This document shows, piece after piece, positions 32,801 through 43,991 of a stretch of 64,000 bases of DNA. This DNA is from Endomychus coccineus. Taxonomy: Eukaryota > Arthropoda > Insecta > Coleoptera > Endomychidae. The DNA lies in NCBI GenBank assembly GCA_958510875.1, contig OY294067.1, positions 265,148,180 through 265,212,179 on the forward strand, given 5' to 3'. The notes beneath the pieces were generated by a model, which ran no database searches, was not told the DNA's origin, and was given only the letters and a program-made list of their open reading frames with translations. The position numbers were made by a program, and so were the translations under genes. The first letter of the stretch is position 1; every line of letters begins with the position of its first letter.

Positions 32801-33012
32801 AGTCATATCGACTGCTGAACTATCTGTTTATCTAAAAGAACAGATTTTGAAATTTATCTTTTTAGGTTGATATTATGTCCAAGCAGCAATTTTAGGTGAG
32901 TAAGTTATTTGAACAGAGTATAACATACTTCCCCTTGAGTATTAAAATGGAATAATCAAAGAAATAATATAAATTGAACACATAAGAGTACATCAATTTC
33001 CCGAACAATTTC
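29881..33012. other. No recognisable gene
   Basis: Three kilobases of AT-rich sequence with only short isolated open stretches. A motif-poor patch at 30700-30900 has repeated tgacagttcat words and a GC-richer segment near 30860-30900. Nothing else can be supported. Confidence 0.4.
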
Positions 33013-33024
33013 CTTGCTCTTAAT
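33013..33024 (+). repeat. Left target-site duplication of the second Penelope A insertion
   Basis: cttgctcttaat, repeated exactly at 33978-33989. Confidence 0.8.
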
Positions 33025-33078
33025 TATGTATAAATTTTCGGGAAATAGGTCACGCTAACACATATGCTTATTATTTCC

Positions 33079-33120
33079 ATCTTTACGTAGGTTTCGGTCC
33101 CATGACCATCACCAGAAGAC
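33079..33120 (-). ncRNA. Hammerhead relic, left arm of second Penelope A copy
   Basis: Stem I (gtctt/aagat) and GAAAC are kept, but the first core box is CTGGTGA instead of CTGATGA and stem III reads acctacgt, so the palindrome is lost. Probably inactive. Confidence 0.55.
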
Positions 33121-33189
33121 GTATCAATGTCTAAAACGGTATTTCTTAAAACTAATTGTATCAAGCACAAATGTTTTTCAAATCTAAAA

Positions 33190-33472
33190 CCTTCAATACC
33201 TAAAGACAAACAAACCCACACAGTATACAAATTAAATTGTTTAGGTTGCGATGGTCATAAGTATAGTAATAGAAACAAAAACGTCCACCGCCCTTGCTAA
33301 ACATTGTGTTGATTATAACCAATATAATCAATTCGATCACAAAAATGTTTTAACTAAGGAAACCAATTATTATGAACGATCTATTCTGGAGATGATTCAC
33401 ATAAAACGTGACTCCAAGTCTGTAAATCATAGAACAGACGTTCAATCATCAAGTCAGATTTATACTAATTAA
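33190..33472 (+). pseudogene. Penelope A GIY-YIG C-terminal fragment
   Basis: Matches the last 120 residues of the 14348-15898 frame: KDKQTHTVYKLNCLGCDG, then a deletion of about 45 bases, then in another frame TALAKHCVDYNQ and LTKETNYYERSILEMIHIKR with DSKSVNHRTDVQSSSQIYTN. The deletion removes the middle of the nuclease domain. Confidence 0.8.
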
Positions 33473-33852
33473 CTTAATTGAAACCGTTGCAAATTCCTAC
33501 ATGCGTCTTTATGATGTTAAAAGTATATTTAGGTAGAATGCTGAAATAGCAAATAGCAAATAGCAACTGCTCATAAATCTTCAACATCTGGTTCGAAAGT
33601 GGATACTTGAGCGTTATATTTTGGTTTCAGTCTTATCCAAACGTTGCTTGAAAAGACTTCAGATATTATAAGAAATGTGCTATGCAGTAGATTGTTGATA
33701 AATATTCAAATACTTAAGACTTTAATGTGTTACAATTTCGATTACTGGTGTTTCTGTTCGTTTCAGCGAGGTGGGCATTTTTAATTGAAATTAGTGCGAT
33801 ACACTTGCTTGACACAATTAGTTTTAAGAAATCCTGTTTTAGACATTGATAC

Positions 33853-33894
33853 GTCTTCTGATGATGGCCGTGAGACCGAAACGTACGTTAAGAT
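33853..33894 (+). ncRNA. Hammerhead ribozyme, second Penelope A copy
   Basis: Both core boxes, CTGATGA (33858-33864) and GAAA, and the ACGTACGT stem III are intact. Stem II has one mismatch (ggcc/gacc) and stem I ends in a G-U pair (gtctt/aagat). Activity is possible but weaker than at 16300. Confidence 0.72.
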
Positions 33895-33977
33895 GAAAAT
33901 AATAAGCATATGTATTAGTGTGACCTATTTCTCGAGAATTTATATATAAAACATACCTGGGTCAAGAATCATTATTA

Positions 33978-33989
33978 CTTGCTCTTAAT
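33978..33989 (+). repeat. Right target-site duplication of the second Penelope A insertion
   Basis: cttgctcttaat, identical to 33013-33024. Confidence 0.8.
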
Positions 33990-36900
33990 GCGATGCAAAT
34001 TATCATTAGATTATCATAAGATACAGTTGAAATTTAGATGCAATCAAAATAGTCGACTATTTATCAATATCTTGTTATACTACTATTCAGCTAGTTTGTG
34101 AATATGTCTCTCTGATGTAATGAATTAATTGGATCCAAGAAATAATCCTCATAAATATAACATGACCTTGAATAATTAGCTTCTATTTTGATGGCCCCTA
34201 AATTTCTCTCGTATTTATCAATTTGACTCGACATAATTTTGACATTAATAAGCAGAGCTCAAGTTTGCTCTCAGGCTTTCATCAGATTATTAATGCCAAA
34301 ATTATGTCTCATTAAATTATTATAAAATGCAGTCGAGATTTAGATGCAATCAGTCTTCTTGTATAACTCCTGATATTTTTTTTAATTCTTGAGGGGAAAT
34401 CATGTTATAGCCCATGTATACTAATACTTGAAACTCAATTTAATCACCTATATAGTAATTAAAATTCAATATAGTTTCTTGTAAGGTGTCACAACCTACA
34501 AACAAATGAATGGTTCAAAGAGAAATGCTCTGACTTACCAAACATAACACATCAGTGTAACTTTGTACACGAATTTCAGATTGACGGAATGTTATGTGGT
34601 ACAGTCTATTTAAGTTTCATTATTGCTATTGATTGGGGAAGACATTTTTTTGTTAGGATACCATATGGGGAGCTAAAATCTCAGTTTTCGACCATCAACA
34701 CCCCCAAACCCTGAAGTTTTTTCGCCATCTTGGATTAAGGGGTGAATTCGTGTTTCGCGAATAACAGCCGTATTTTTGATTTTATCGAAAAAACAGCAAT
34801 TTTTGACAAGAAAAATGAGTTCTACAAATTTTTATACTTGTTGTCTTTTGATAGTAAAATTTCAATTAGGGTGAAATTGACTTTCAACAAGAGATAATAG
34901 ATTTTTTAGCGTAAAGTTTGGCTCTTTGTTCAAATGCCGAGAAAGTTGGAATTGACTATTTTCTATATTAGATTTTCAGTCTACACTTGTGGTATAATTT
35001 TACTGTAGATAATTATCCCATCAAAACTTTCTGGAAATTTTAGAAACTTTGAATATACATAAAATGAAAAACCACCAGAAATTCGTTAAATCAATAAATT
35101 GTTCTGCTATGTCTCAATTACATTGAGTGAATGTTTACTTTGCACAAAGTCTAAATAGTCACACTCACACTTTTCACATTTTGGAGTGAAATTTCATTCC
35201 AAGTGTGACGCAGAATGTTGCTCCCATTCGAAGAAAAAAATACCTAAGGGGGAATTTTTTGTTTATATAAAGAGTTATTTGACAATTTCCGAAATTGGAA
35301 ATGACAAATTCACATTTCTTCACTCTTAAATGTAGAAATTTCGAGATTCGAATTACAAAATCTTAAACTGTCTTGTTGTTTTGAAGTTTTCAGAAACCAA
35401 GAATTCCTCAAAATCTAAACATTCATTTGAACATTTTCTCAATAGACAACTTCTGATGAAAAATATTTAATAATATTGATCTACCTTTGAATATCAATTT
35501 ATGATAAAAATAATACATTATGCTACAAGGTGAAAAAGTGACCGATTTTGAATGAGCGTGATGTATGTTGCCACACGAATTCAAAATCATGCATTCTCAC
35601 CATACAGTTAGATTCCCCTAGTTTTTATTACAATAAAAATTGTAGGTAATTGTGTGTGTTTAATTTATTTTTTATTATAACGGTATGTCATTATACGTAT
35701 ACTGTATTTATCAGGAAGTATAAGCCCATATGGGTTGACTTAGGGGTGGAATGGAAGGCGTAGAATAATTCATTGTAATGCATATATAAGCATACTTTCA
35801 CTGAAAATATTCACCAAAAGCTGTTGTATATTGTATTGACCATGTTGAGATAGAAGTAGGGGTGAAAATAATTAAAATAGGGGTAGAGGGTGATAATAGA
35901 GCATGTATATGAAACAGGTAGATGACTATAAATAGATATTATGATAAATTATGCAATTATTTAGACTGCGACGGCGGTTAATTACCAAAATTACTGATTT
36001 TTTTGTGAGAGAAGTCTTCAGGGTTGAGGGAGGGATTATATTGTGGAAAAAACATTGGCACTCATATTGGTTATTCTTTGACAACTAATTAACATATTTG
36101 ACATGGTGACAAGCTATTTTGTCGCAATGCACCCGTTTTAGCCGTAAAGTGATCCATTTTTGGTTCAAATAATGGCCAATTATTCGGAAATGCTCCGATA
36201 AAAACCTTGGCATGTATTTTTCCAACAACTGGCAATAATAACAAACATTTTCCACCAGGTAAGAAACTGTATTCGTTCATGCCATTTTGCCTACTAAATT
36301 AAATGGCCCCAGCTCCAAGAAATTGCCTAGATAAAAAACCTTGGCACTAGGTTCAAATGTATAAGAATTACATGCTTTTCAATATACAACAATTCGGAAA
36401 AAGGGTTCGTGCGATAAAAAATTCCAAAATTTGAGGTGGTTGTGAGAGCTATTGTACATTGAACCTTTCTCCACCAATATACAGTAGTGTCAAGGTGTAT
36501 TCATTCAGGTCGCTTTAGCTCCTAGGCTATGTTGTTAGAGGTATTATTGTTAAACGATCCTGGGATTTATTCAAATTATTCAAAGGCAGCAATGCACACT
36601 GTTGTTCAGACAGATAAAGCACTTGACTTGATCTCTTATATTCTAGTTCCGATCATGTTTTGATCTCCTATCTTCATTTTAAAGCATTTTTTGAAGTTCA
36701 ATGTGAAAGTTGGTTCAAATGATACACATAACTGTCGAATGAAGAGCACGTGAAACAAGAATTAGTTTCGATCATATTATTAGATATTTCATAAGTGAAT
36801 GTATCTATAGCTGCCTTGATTAACAGTAATCAATGATATCTGTAATAGAACTCCGAATTACGGTACCGCAAATTTCGAAACCGCAACCACTCTCGATTCA

Positions 36901-37474
36901 CTTTCTATTGCTATTTCAATTGTTTGAATGTAAGAGTATATCGAATCAGATATTCCTCATGATATGACAGTCATAGTTTGTTATGCTATGAATTTTGATA
37001 TCACTATAATATAATTCCATGAAATGGTTGATTAGTCAACCGGGTTAATTAATCAGTAATATTGCTTGCTTAACAAGACTACAAGGTCGTAGAAAATGAT
37101 AGTGCAAATATTCATAATATCTTCTTAATGATTGTCCTTGATAGGTTGAACCTGATTTGAAGATACAATATTATAATCTGTAAAACTGTGATACTATTTA
37201 GATTATTCATTGAAAGTTTTAAACTGCCTCATCCCATTTTTTGCTTACCGGCTTTGAAAATGAGAATGTTTTGAAACAGTTATTGATAATTGTTGAACTA
37301 TAAATATAATGCAGTCAAATGATTAAAAATAGGCCAAACCCTTAAATCCTTGGGAAATGGATCGATTTTGATGGGACAAAGCGCATTGTCTTCAAAATGT
37401 CATCAGAAAAAAGTTAACCACAAATAAAGTTGCGCAAATTGTTTATATTGTTTATAAGCAATAAATAAACAAAA
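33990..37474. other. No recognisable gene
   Basis: AT-rich sequence. It contains the hairpin at 34231-34307 and a pair of direct repeats (tttagatgcaatca near 34035 and 34338). A 63-codon minus-strand open stretch near 36280-36089 has no recognisable motif. Confidence 0.4.
34231..34307. repeat. 20-bp inverted repeat hairpin
   Basis: acataattttgacattaata (34231-34250) matches the complement of 34288-34307 at 19 of 20 positions, with a 37-base loop. Confidence 0.7.
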
Positions 37475-38581
37475 CATTTTTGAGATCACATAAAAATTTC
37501 TGAGGAATGCAAAATTTGACCTTTTTTGATCGAATAAAGACTATTTTTTGTTATAAACAATTTATGTATTAACAAAATAGATGAATTCGATCAAAATTCC
37601 GACTTTAGGGTTGTTTTCGGATAATTTTGGTATTTTTCTATTTTATCGTCAATATCGTCTAACGTATACCCACAAATTTTCTAATTTGTTATAAACAAAT
37701 TATATTTATTATTAAATATACGAATTTGACCAAAATGTCGAGTTTATAGTCATTGTCGGATAATTTAGGCCCCCTGAGTACGATTTTATTGCTGTTATGG
37801 TCTTTAAATGCATACATAATTTTTTGAATTGCTATCAACAATCATTTTTATCAATAAAAATACGAATTTGACCAAAATATCGAGTTTATAGTTGTTTTCA
37901 GATAATTTTGGCCTCCTGAGTACGATTTCATTGCTATTATTGCTTTGAGTGTATACATAAATTTTTATTGTTATAAAAAAATTAGTTATTAACAAATAAA
38001 GAAAAAGAAATGTGACATTTTTATTCATTTTTACATAATATGCACACTCAGAAATTGATTTTTTGACAAAATTGATGAAATATCACTAATTTTGAATAAT
38101 TGTTTTCCCTTCCATAACAACTCTCCCTTACCTCCTTACCTTAAAAAAATATGTTTAATTTTATATATGTTTATTAATACTTTGTCATACTGAAACATCA
38201 AAATTTGTATTATTTTTTCTAATTCGCTTTTGAAAATTTCCACGAGAATGCATCAAAAGACCATAATGGCAATAACATCGTACTCAGGAGGCCAAAATTA
38301 TCCGACAACGACTATAAACTCGACATGTTGGTCGAATTCGTAGATTTAATAATAAATATAATATGTTTATAACAAATTAGCAAATTTGTCGGTATGCATT
38401 CGACGATATTGACGATAAAATCGAACTCAAAATACCAAAATTATCCGAAAACGACCCTAAAGTCGGAGTTTTGGTCGAATCATCTGTTTAGTTAATAAAT
38501 AAATTGTTTATAACAAAAAATAGTATTTATCCAACAAAAAAATTTACCATTTTTAGAAAATTTTATGTAATCTCAAAAATG
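37475..38581. mobile_element. Long inverted-repeat element with internal tandem units
   Basis: A left arm of about 330 bp (37475-37810) pairs imperfectly with a right arm (38245-38581); ends are catttttgagatcacataaa and its near-complement. The middle holds about 140-bp tandem units (starting near 37583, 37721 and 37863) containing ttgaccaaaat, gtttatagt and gcctcctgagtacgat. No coding capacity and no clear target duplication. It stops about 15 bp before the left repeat of the recombinase element. Confidence 0.72.
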
Positions 38582-38660
38582 AGCTAATTAAATTGTTTTT
38601 CTACGGATGCTATACAATGTGCCACTTCTCTCATCGCTTTCATACGTTCAAAACGAAAGA

Positions 38661-38732
38661 TTTCTCACGCAGTGAGAAATATCCGCCAATACAGTGAGAT
38701 ATAATTTCTCACAGTGAGAAATAATTTCTCAC
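38661..38732. repeat. Array of TTTCTCAC / GTGAGAAA palindromes, left side
   Basis: TTTCTCAC at 38661, 38705 and 38725; GTGAGAAA at 38672 and 38714; a partial agtgagat at 38692. Two complete inverted pairs have spacers of three bases and one base. Related words recur at 40247-40270 and 40328-40335 on the far side of the gene. Tyrosine recombinases bind inverted half-sites, so these could be binding sites. Confidence 0.7.
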
Positions 38733-38976
38733 TGTTATCACGATAACCCAAGTCAGTCATGAATTGTTATATGTCAAAATGGTATGACACGTTCTCCACG
38801 TTGACAACGCTACGCCGACGATTCGCGTGCAATATCCAAGTAGCCCATTGTTGGCGTTTCTATAACAACAAAACCGAAGCACTGCATAATTATTGCTGTC
38901 AACTTACCCAACGAAAATAGTTTTATTGTTATTTGTTATAATATAAACAGTTCAGATTCATTAAATATTGAATATA

Positions 38977-40101
38977 ATGGAATACGAAGATTTAGAGTCG
39001 GAAAATACACCTCCAGAAATTATTCAGAAAGCAATAGATGTTTGCAATAATTTGCTACCAAGCACATCAAGAGAAAAATATGGAATCGCTTACAGAAACT
39101 TTATGGACTGGAAAATGAAAGCCAAGATGAATTCTTGTTCCGAAAATACCTTGTTAGTTTATTTTGAAGAGTTGTCAAGAAGATTGAAATCATCAACATT
39201 ATGGTCTCAGTACTCGATGCTAAGGAGTACCTTAATGATTAAAAACTGTGTTGATATATCAAAATACGTAAAACTACGTGCATTTTTAAAACGCAAATCT
39301 GAAAAATATGTTCCAAAACAGTCAAAAACATTAACTTCTGAAGAAATTCAACAATTTTTAAAAGATGCACCTGATGAAAAGTATTTGCTGATAAAGGTAT
39401 GAATTGAAAATTTTTAAATTGTTATCGGAAAATGAATGTTTGGTTTTGATTTCAGGCTGCTTTAGCTATTGGCCTTACAGGGGCATGCCGTTGTGATGAA
39501 CTTCGCCACCAATTAAAAATTGGTGACATGGAAGATCTTAATTCGGCCCTTTTAATAAAATTACCCGATACTAAAACCAAGGTTCCTAGAAATTTCACAG
39601 TCACAGGAGAATTCTACCAAATTTACAAAAAATATGTGAAGCTTTGACCATGCACAAATGAAACACGTTTTTTTTTTAAATTACAAAAATAGCAAATGTA
39701 CGAAACAGCCTGTGGGGATAAATAAATTTGGCACCATGGCGAAAGAAATAGCGAAATTTTTGGAATTACCGAACCCTGAATTATATACTGGCCACTGTTT
39801 TCGAAGGTCATCTGCGTCTATTTTAGTTAATGCAGGGGCAGATCTTTCAACTTTAAAATGCCATGGGGGTTGGAAATCCAGCAATGTTGCTGAATCTTAT
39901 ATCGACAACTCCATAGCTAACAAAATGAAAATTTCAAAAAGTATAGTAGAATCCATTCAGCCTCCAGTGCCATTAGAACCTGAACACAACAATGCTGTGG
40001 AAGCTCAGTACGTTTCCCCATCAACTTCAACTTCGACCGCAGCTAATATTTCAATTACCGAAAACATGTTGGAACAAAACAACCTACCAAGAATTACTTA
40101 A
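38977..40101 (+). pseudogene. Crypton-like tyrosine recombinase gene, two disabling lesions
   Basis: Exon 1 38977-39396, intron 39397-39455 (59 bp, GT..AG), exon 2 from 39456. The N-terminal half is a core-binding domain (CNNLLPSTSREKYGIAYRNF, SSTLWSQYSMLRSTL). The catalytic half shows Arg in GACRCDEL, a basic beta-turn KTKVPRNFTV, HxxR in TGHCFRRSSASIL, HGGWKSSNVAESY with the nucleophile Tyr, then a Ser/Thr-rich tail. A TGA at 39645-39647 is followed by a frame change near a run of ten T (39668-39677); the frame then stays open to 40101. The stop is probably a CGA-to-TGA change. Only these two lesions separate it from an intact gene. Confidence 0.82.
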
Positions 40102-40246
40102 CAAAATAGTTCAAATATAACTGTTAATTACTATTTTAAATAAAATATGAAAATCAGATAATGACACACAAGTATTATTGTATATGTATTTTAATTTTCA
40201 ATACTTGAAAACAACGCATCCGTAGAAAAAGTACAATGTACAATTC

Positions 40247-40335
40247 GTGAGAAAACGACATATTTCTCACTTGTTGTACAATATACATATTGAAAAAATG
40301 GCTAAATATAGCCAAAATGGGCCACAATTTCTCAC
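40247..40335. repeat. TTTCTCAC / GTGAGAAA repeats, right side
   Basis: GTGAGAAA at 40247-40254, TTTCTCAC at 40263-40270 and again at 40328-40335. They mirror the array at 38661-38732. Confidence 0.65.
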
Positions 40336-40340
40336 TCGAG

Positions 40341-41715
40341 GGTTTTTGGGGTTGCTGATCATGATTCCGGTGCCAGATTCGAAGTACGACTCATCTGGGT
40401 CTCAGGACATCCTGGTACTATCGTCGTCTCCAGGGAATTCGCAGAAATTCCTTCTGCAAAGGAATGAGACCTGTTAGGGGGTTCTCTTGAGCATACGGGT
40501 CATGACCATGACACTCAATAGTCACATGGTGGTCAGGACACCCTGATGACCTAGATCATCTCCATGGATTGTTTTTAATTTTTTTACTTTGCCATTTTTT
40601 CTGCTTTTTCCTCGACTAAATAATTAAATGGGAATATGTATCCAGTACATTGAATAATTATTCGTCGTATCCCCCGTCTCTCTCGAACCCACCACCAAAA
40701 TGCGTCTAATATTCTTAGCTTACATCTACCTCTCTTCTCCTAACAAAACAGATGTTTTGTTGAACTGACGATGTCACACCCAATTTCAGCTGAAGCTAGC
40801 GCCCCCTGAGACTTCTAATAAAAAGATTCACTTTGAAATTTCGTGAGAAATGTCTGAAGCGAATATAGACATTCAGTACTTTCAGTACTAACGTTATTGT
40901 CAAAAGAAAAATATCTACTCAACCACTTGTTTGATGCCAATTCTTATGATGATTGTAAAATTCGCCAAAAAATACAGAAGAATAGAATAACATCATAAAT
41001 AGGTTAGGTTTTTTGATGTTGCTTCCATTGCTCGAAATGTCTTCGCACGCCAATGGTGCTTTCATAATGCAAATTACGTTACTATTCTGTTTCTAAAACA
41101 TTTAATCGTTGTCCTTTGTTAGTGTAAATAATTCTATTTACTATTATGGTCTAACAAGTGTTTAGCGTAATTTGAATTTTGTTCTCGTAGATTCTGTTAA
41201 TTTACCTCTGCTGTTGATAGTGTTATCTAAGTAGCTACTACGGACGTTGAGTGCCTCAATTCAGCTAGAAACTTACCCACTTTAACGTAGAACAATTGAA
41301 TTCAGAGAAATGAACCATTCAGCACTGTAACAACAACTAACACGACGAACTAATTATGCGACAATTACGACAGCGATAAAAATTCTGTTAACAAAGTGCG
41401 CCCGTCGTTCGGAAACAGAAACTATATACAGTACACGTCTACTTCGCTTTCTATAATAGACTGGTTTGCGGAGACAGAAAATCCAGTGATAATAATTGTA
41501 TATTATACTATGCACAAGAAATAAGATTTTACAGAAATTCTTAACGGTTTAAGTCAAGGTGTATGTCACTGGGCACAGAATAATTGCTCAACTGCATAGT
41601 AATGTACGTTGTACGATCCCATTCTGCAATAACACTTTCATAATTGAACAACATATACATATATCTACATAACACGATATAATAATTGTTCATGCCGGAT
41701 TTATCACATAACCTG
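40341..41715. other. No recognisable gene; GC-richer patch at 40345-40560
   Basis: The first 220 bases have a higher G+C content than their surroundings, with words such as ggacatcctgg and ggtggtcaggacaccctg forming a weak inverted pair. I could not assign it. The remainder is AT-rich. Confidence 0.35.
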
Positions 41716-41719
41716 TTCA

Positions 41720-42335
41720 TTAAAATATTTCGATGTTGTCATTCGAATTAAATTCAGAAATTTTCGGATGAGACATGAAAAATCGATAAGTTACTTCCTT
41801 ATTATAAAAAGCTTCTTTACATGCTTGTTGAAGTCGATACTTCAACGCAACTGGATAATTCTCGAAGTTACACACGGGGTCTACCTGTTCTGTTATGTTG
41901 GAAGGTAAATTACACGATTTTCCGAACACCAGGTCGTGCGGTTTGTACTTGTTTTCGTATGAACTGTGTTGTTGTATGGAAAAGTCCAAAATGATACCCA
42001 TTCGGTCCATGAATCTTCAAATGTGGCTACTTGAATTCTTAAATACGCGCCTATGTGCTTATGAGGATTTTCGAGGGCTCCCATCGTTTCATAATGGTAA
42101 GCTGTCGAATTCAGCTGTTTTATTCCTAACACATTACAAGATTGCTTGAACACTTGCGACAAAAATGCTGTACCCTGGTCGTGGGCTATTTCCCTGGGAA
42201 CCCTGTACCTTAGTACAAAATTAGTGACGAATGCTTTTGCAAATGTGCTAGCTTCTTTATTAGGTTAAGCTTCGACAAATTTACTTAACTCACATTGAAG
42301 AGTAAGTATATATCGACCGTCACCGATTTCGTTAC
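41720..42335 (-). pseudogene. Gypsy-type integrase fragment
   Basis: The minus strand encodes IGDGRYILTLQCELSKFVEA, a stop, then FAKAFVTNFVLRYRVPREIA, HDQGTAFLSQVFKQ, LNSTAYHYETMGALE and, after a frameshift near 41990, YKPHDLVFGKSCNLPS. This is the catalytic core of an LTR-retrotransposon integrase of the Gypsy group; the Asp of HDQGT and Glu of GALE are catalytic positions. One stop and one frameshift are present and no LTR was found nearby. Confidence 0.82.
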
Positions 42336-42635
42336 TTCTTTTCAACCGTTTCCGTGTTTTAGTATTTTTTGATATGCATATTTCCTAATATTTCAACATT
42401 GAAGATCTCAAATTTTCACCGGAATTAGTATACATCAACAAACCACGTAATAAGTTGTGATTTATTTTAATTACCTAACTTTTAGTTTGAATTTTTTATA
42501 TATATACATAATGAAGTGCATGTCTAAGCTAAGAAAAATCATGAAGAAAAAATGTATTATTTACCACACGTTACTCATGTTATTAGTCATTCTGTAACTT
42601 TCTGGCAATAAAGAAATTATTAATTAATAGTGAAT
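42336..42635. other. No recognisable feature
   Basis: AT-rich spacer. Confidence 0.35.
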
Positions 42636-42639
42636 TGAA

Positions 42640-42760
42640 TAAACTATAAAAGAGTTTACACTGTGGATATATTTCAACACTAATCACCATTATCCGCTAA
42701 AAATACTATTAAAGTACTGAGGACCTTTCGTCTACCAAGTAGCCATCATCAGAGGAAAGA
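42640..42760 (-). repeat. Family C hammerhead-like repeat, third copy
   Basis: Similar to 1990-2105, in the same orientation (shared ataaaagagttyacactgt and aaaaatactrttaaagtrctgagga). Confidence 0.65.
42717..42757 (-). ncRNA. Hammerhead-like motif, family C, both core boxes intact
   Basis: On the minus strand CTGATGA (42752-42746), the hairpin ggcta-cttgg-tagac and GAAA (42729-42726) are followed by AGGTCCT, which is self-complementary except for the central base, and then C. It parallels the palindromic stem III of the Penelope ribozymes. Stem I is weak (2 pairs), so activity is uncertain. Confidence 0.45.
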
Positions 42761-42959
42761 ATACATGAATATCTACTACAAAACCACTGCACAGTAATGT
42801 TTATATAGCTGAAGACGTCATATCTCAAGAACGATCCAAAACGGTCTGATCTGACAATAAAAATCCATTTGCGCCAAATACGTACAATGTTAAACAGTTG
42901 TGTTTCAGATTTTATAACTACGATAGAAAAGATCTTTGCTGTACCTTTATTACTGATTT

Positions 42960-43390
42960 ATTGTGTCAGCTTTCTACATAAATAAAAAATAATTTGCAAG
43001 TGATTACTTAAGTAAATTTGTATAAATGTGACTCAATGATTGTACATTGGTTCTATGGTTTACAGACTTAGCACCACGTTTCATGTGAATCATCTCCAGG
43101 ATAGATATTTTATGATAATTGTTTTTTTTAGCTGAAATATTAACATTTTATAACTGATGGTTATAATCAAAATATTTTATCAAGGGAGATGGAATTTTAT
43201 AAGTTTTTGATTTTACTACTATACTTGCCGTACATTTTTTTTTGTAAATATTGTTTAGAAATGCCACCGCAATCTGAATAAATAATAAATTAAATTGTTT
43301 ACATTGTAATGGGGCTTATACGGGAAGCTCTAATCAATATTTACAAAAACAAATGAATGACCATAAGTACGTCGTTTAGTACTAAAAACA
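42960..43390. pseudogene. Penelope A remnants in inverted orientation
   Basis: 42985-43270 is antisense to the 3' end of the family A coding region (it includes complements of KRDSKSVNH and KETNYY-type sequence); 43285-43380 is in sense orientation (LNCLHCNGAYTGSSNQYLQK). This again resembles a head-to-head arm arrangement, strongly decayed. Confidence 0.7.
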
Positions 43391-43394
43391 AAAA

Positions 43395-43870
43395 CTTGTC
43401 CAAAAGTTCAGGATTCACCCTCCCTTTCGACCCCACTTAAACCTAACTGTAAAGTTTTTTGAGGAAAACTCGGAAAATATTTATTTTCAGGAGAATAGTT
43501 ATAGAAACAAAAAAGGTGTATGTTTCGACAAAAAATTAATTATTAAAATATGATTTTTCTCTATTTGCCTTTTATGAAGTTCTCTTTTCGCTCTAAAAGG
43601 GCTATAACTCGGAATGAGTGCACATTTCTAAAAAATACGATGGTGAAAAAGCATTATGGACCCAAAAATCCATGTATACCATTTTTTCCTACTTGACAAC
43701 TTTTTCATAAACTGAACAGTTTACTCAATAACTCCTCAAATTTTTCAGTGGCGCTTTCTGATTTACACCACCTACTATCCTGGACCCTTAAGGAACCCAC
43801 ACATCAAATTTCATAAAAAGCTATTTACTGTAAAAAAAATATATTTTTAACTTTTTATAGGCTTCGTTTA
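43395..43870. repeat. Dispersed repeat shared in inverse with 61376-61690
   Basis: In reverse complement this segment resembles 61376-61690 (both contain ggtatacatgratttttggg, a poly-T stretch followed by gaaaatgtgca, and the region near tggttcgaaagg(a)agggtgaatcc). No coding motif that I recognise. Confidence 0.55.
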
Positions 43871-43991
43871 CTATGGGGATGACGTCGAACCACCACAAAA
43901 TGTTTGTATTTGAGTGTTTGGTAATAAAATATTACTTCCACAGGTAATTAACTGAATGATATTCAAACAATACTACAAATTAATAGTATAT

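Larger units (their letters stand above)
33025..33977 (+). mobile_element. Penelope-like element family A, short copy with inverted arm
   Basis: A 953-bp insertion flanked by 12-bp exact duplications. The left part (33025 to about 33170) is the antisense terminal sequence with a hammerhead relic; the rest is the forward 3' end of the coding region (THTVYKLNCLGCDG, then CLTKETNYY-like sequence), the untranslated region, a forward hammerhead and the tail cctgggtcaagaatcatta. The architecture is the same as at 13492-16428, but with more severe truncation and more divergence. Confidence 0.87.
38596..40340 (+). mobile_element. Crypton-like tyrosine-recombinase element
   Basis: A recombinase gene lies between matching outer sequences: tttttctacggatgc at 38596-38610 recurs inverted at 40216-40230, and tacaatgt occurs in direct orientation at 38613-38620 and 40232-40239. 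On both sides, just inside or outside these, are copies of TTTCTCAC/GTGAGAAA palindromes. Cryptons are DNA transposons mobilised by a tyrosine recombinase and usually lack long terminal inverted repeats, so the exact borders here are uncertain. Confidence 0.7.

Noticed and set aside
36089..36280. 63-codon minus-strand frame with a plausible composition (MNEYSFLPGGKCLLLLPVVG)
   Set aside because: No motif, splice context or second copy supports a gene.
38661..38732. Palindromes as bacterial-type terminators
   Set aside because: The context is animal DNA and the same words recur on the far side of a recombinase gene, which fits recombinase sites better.
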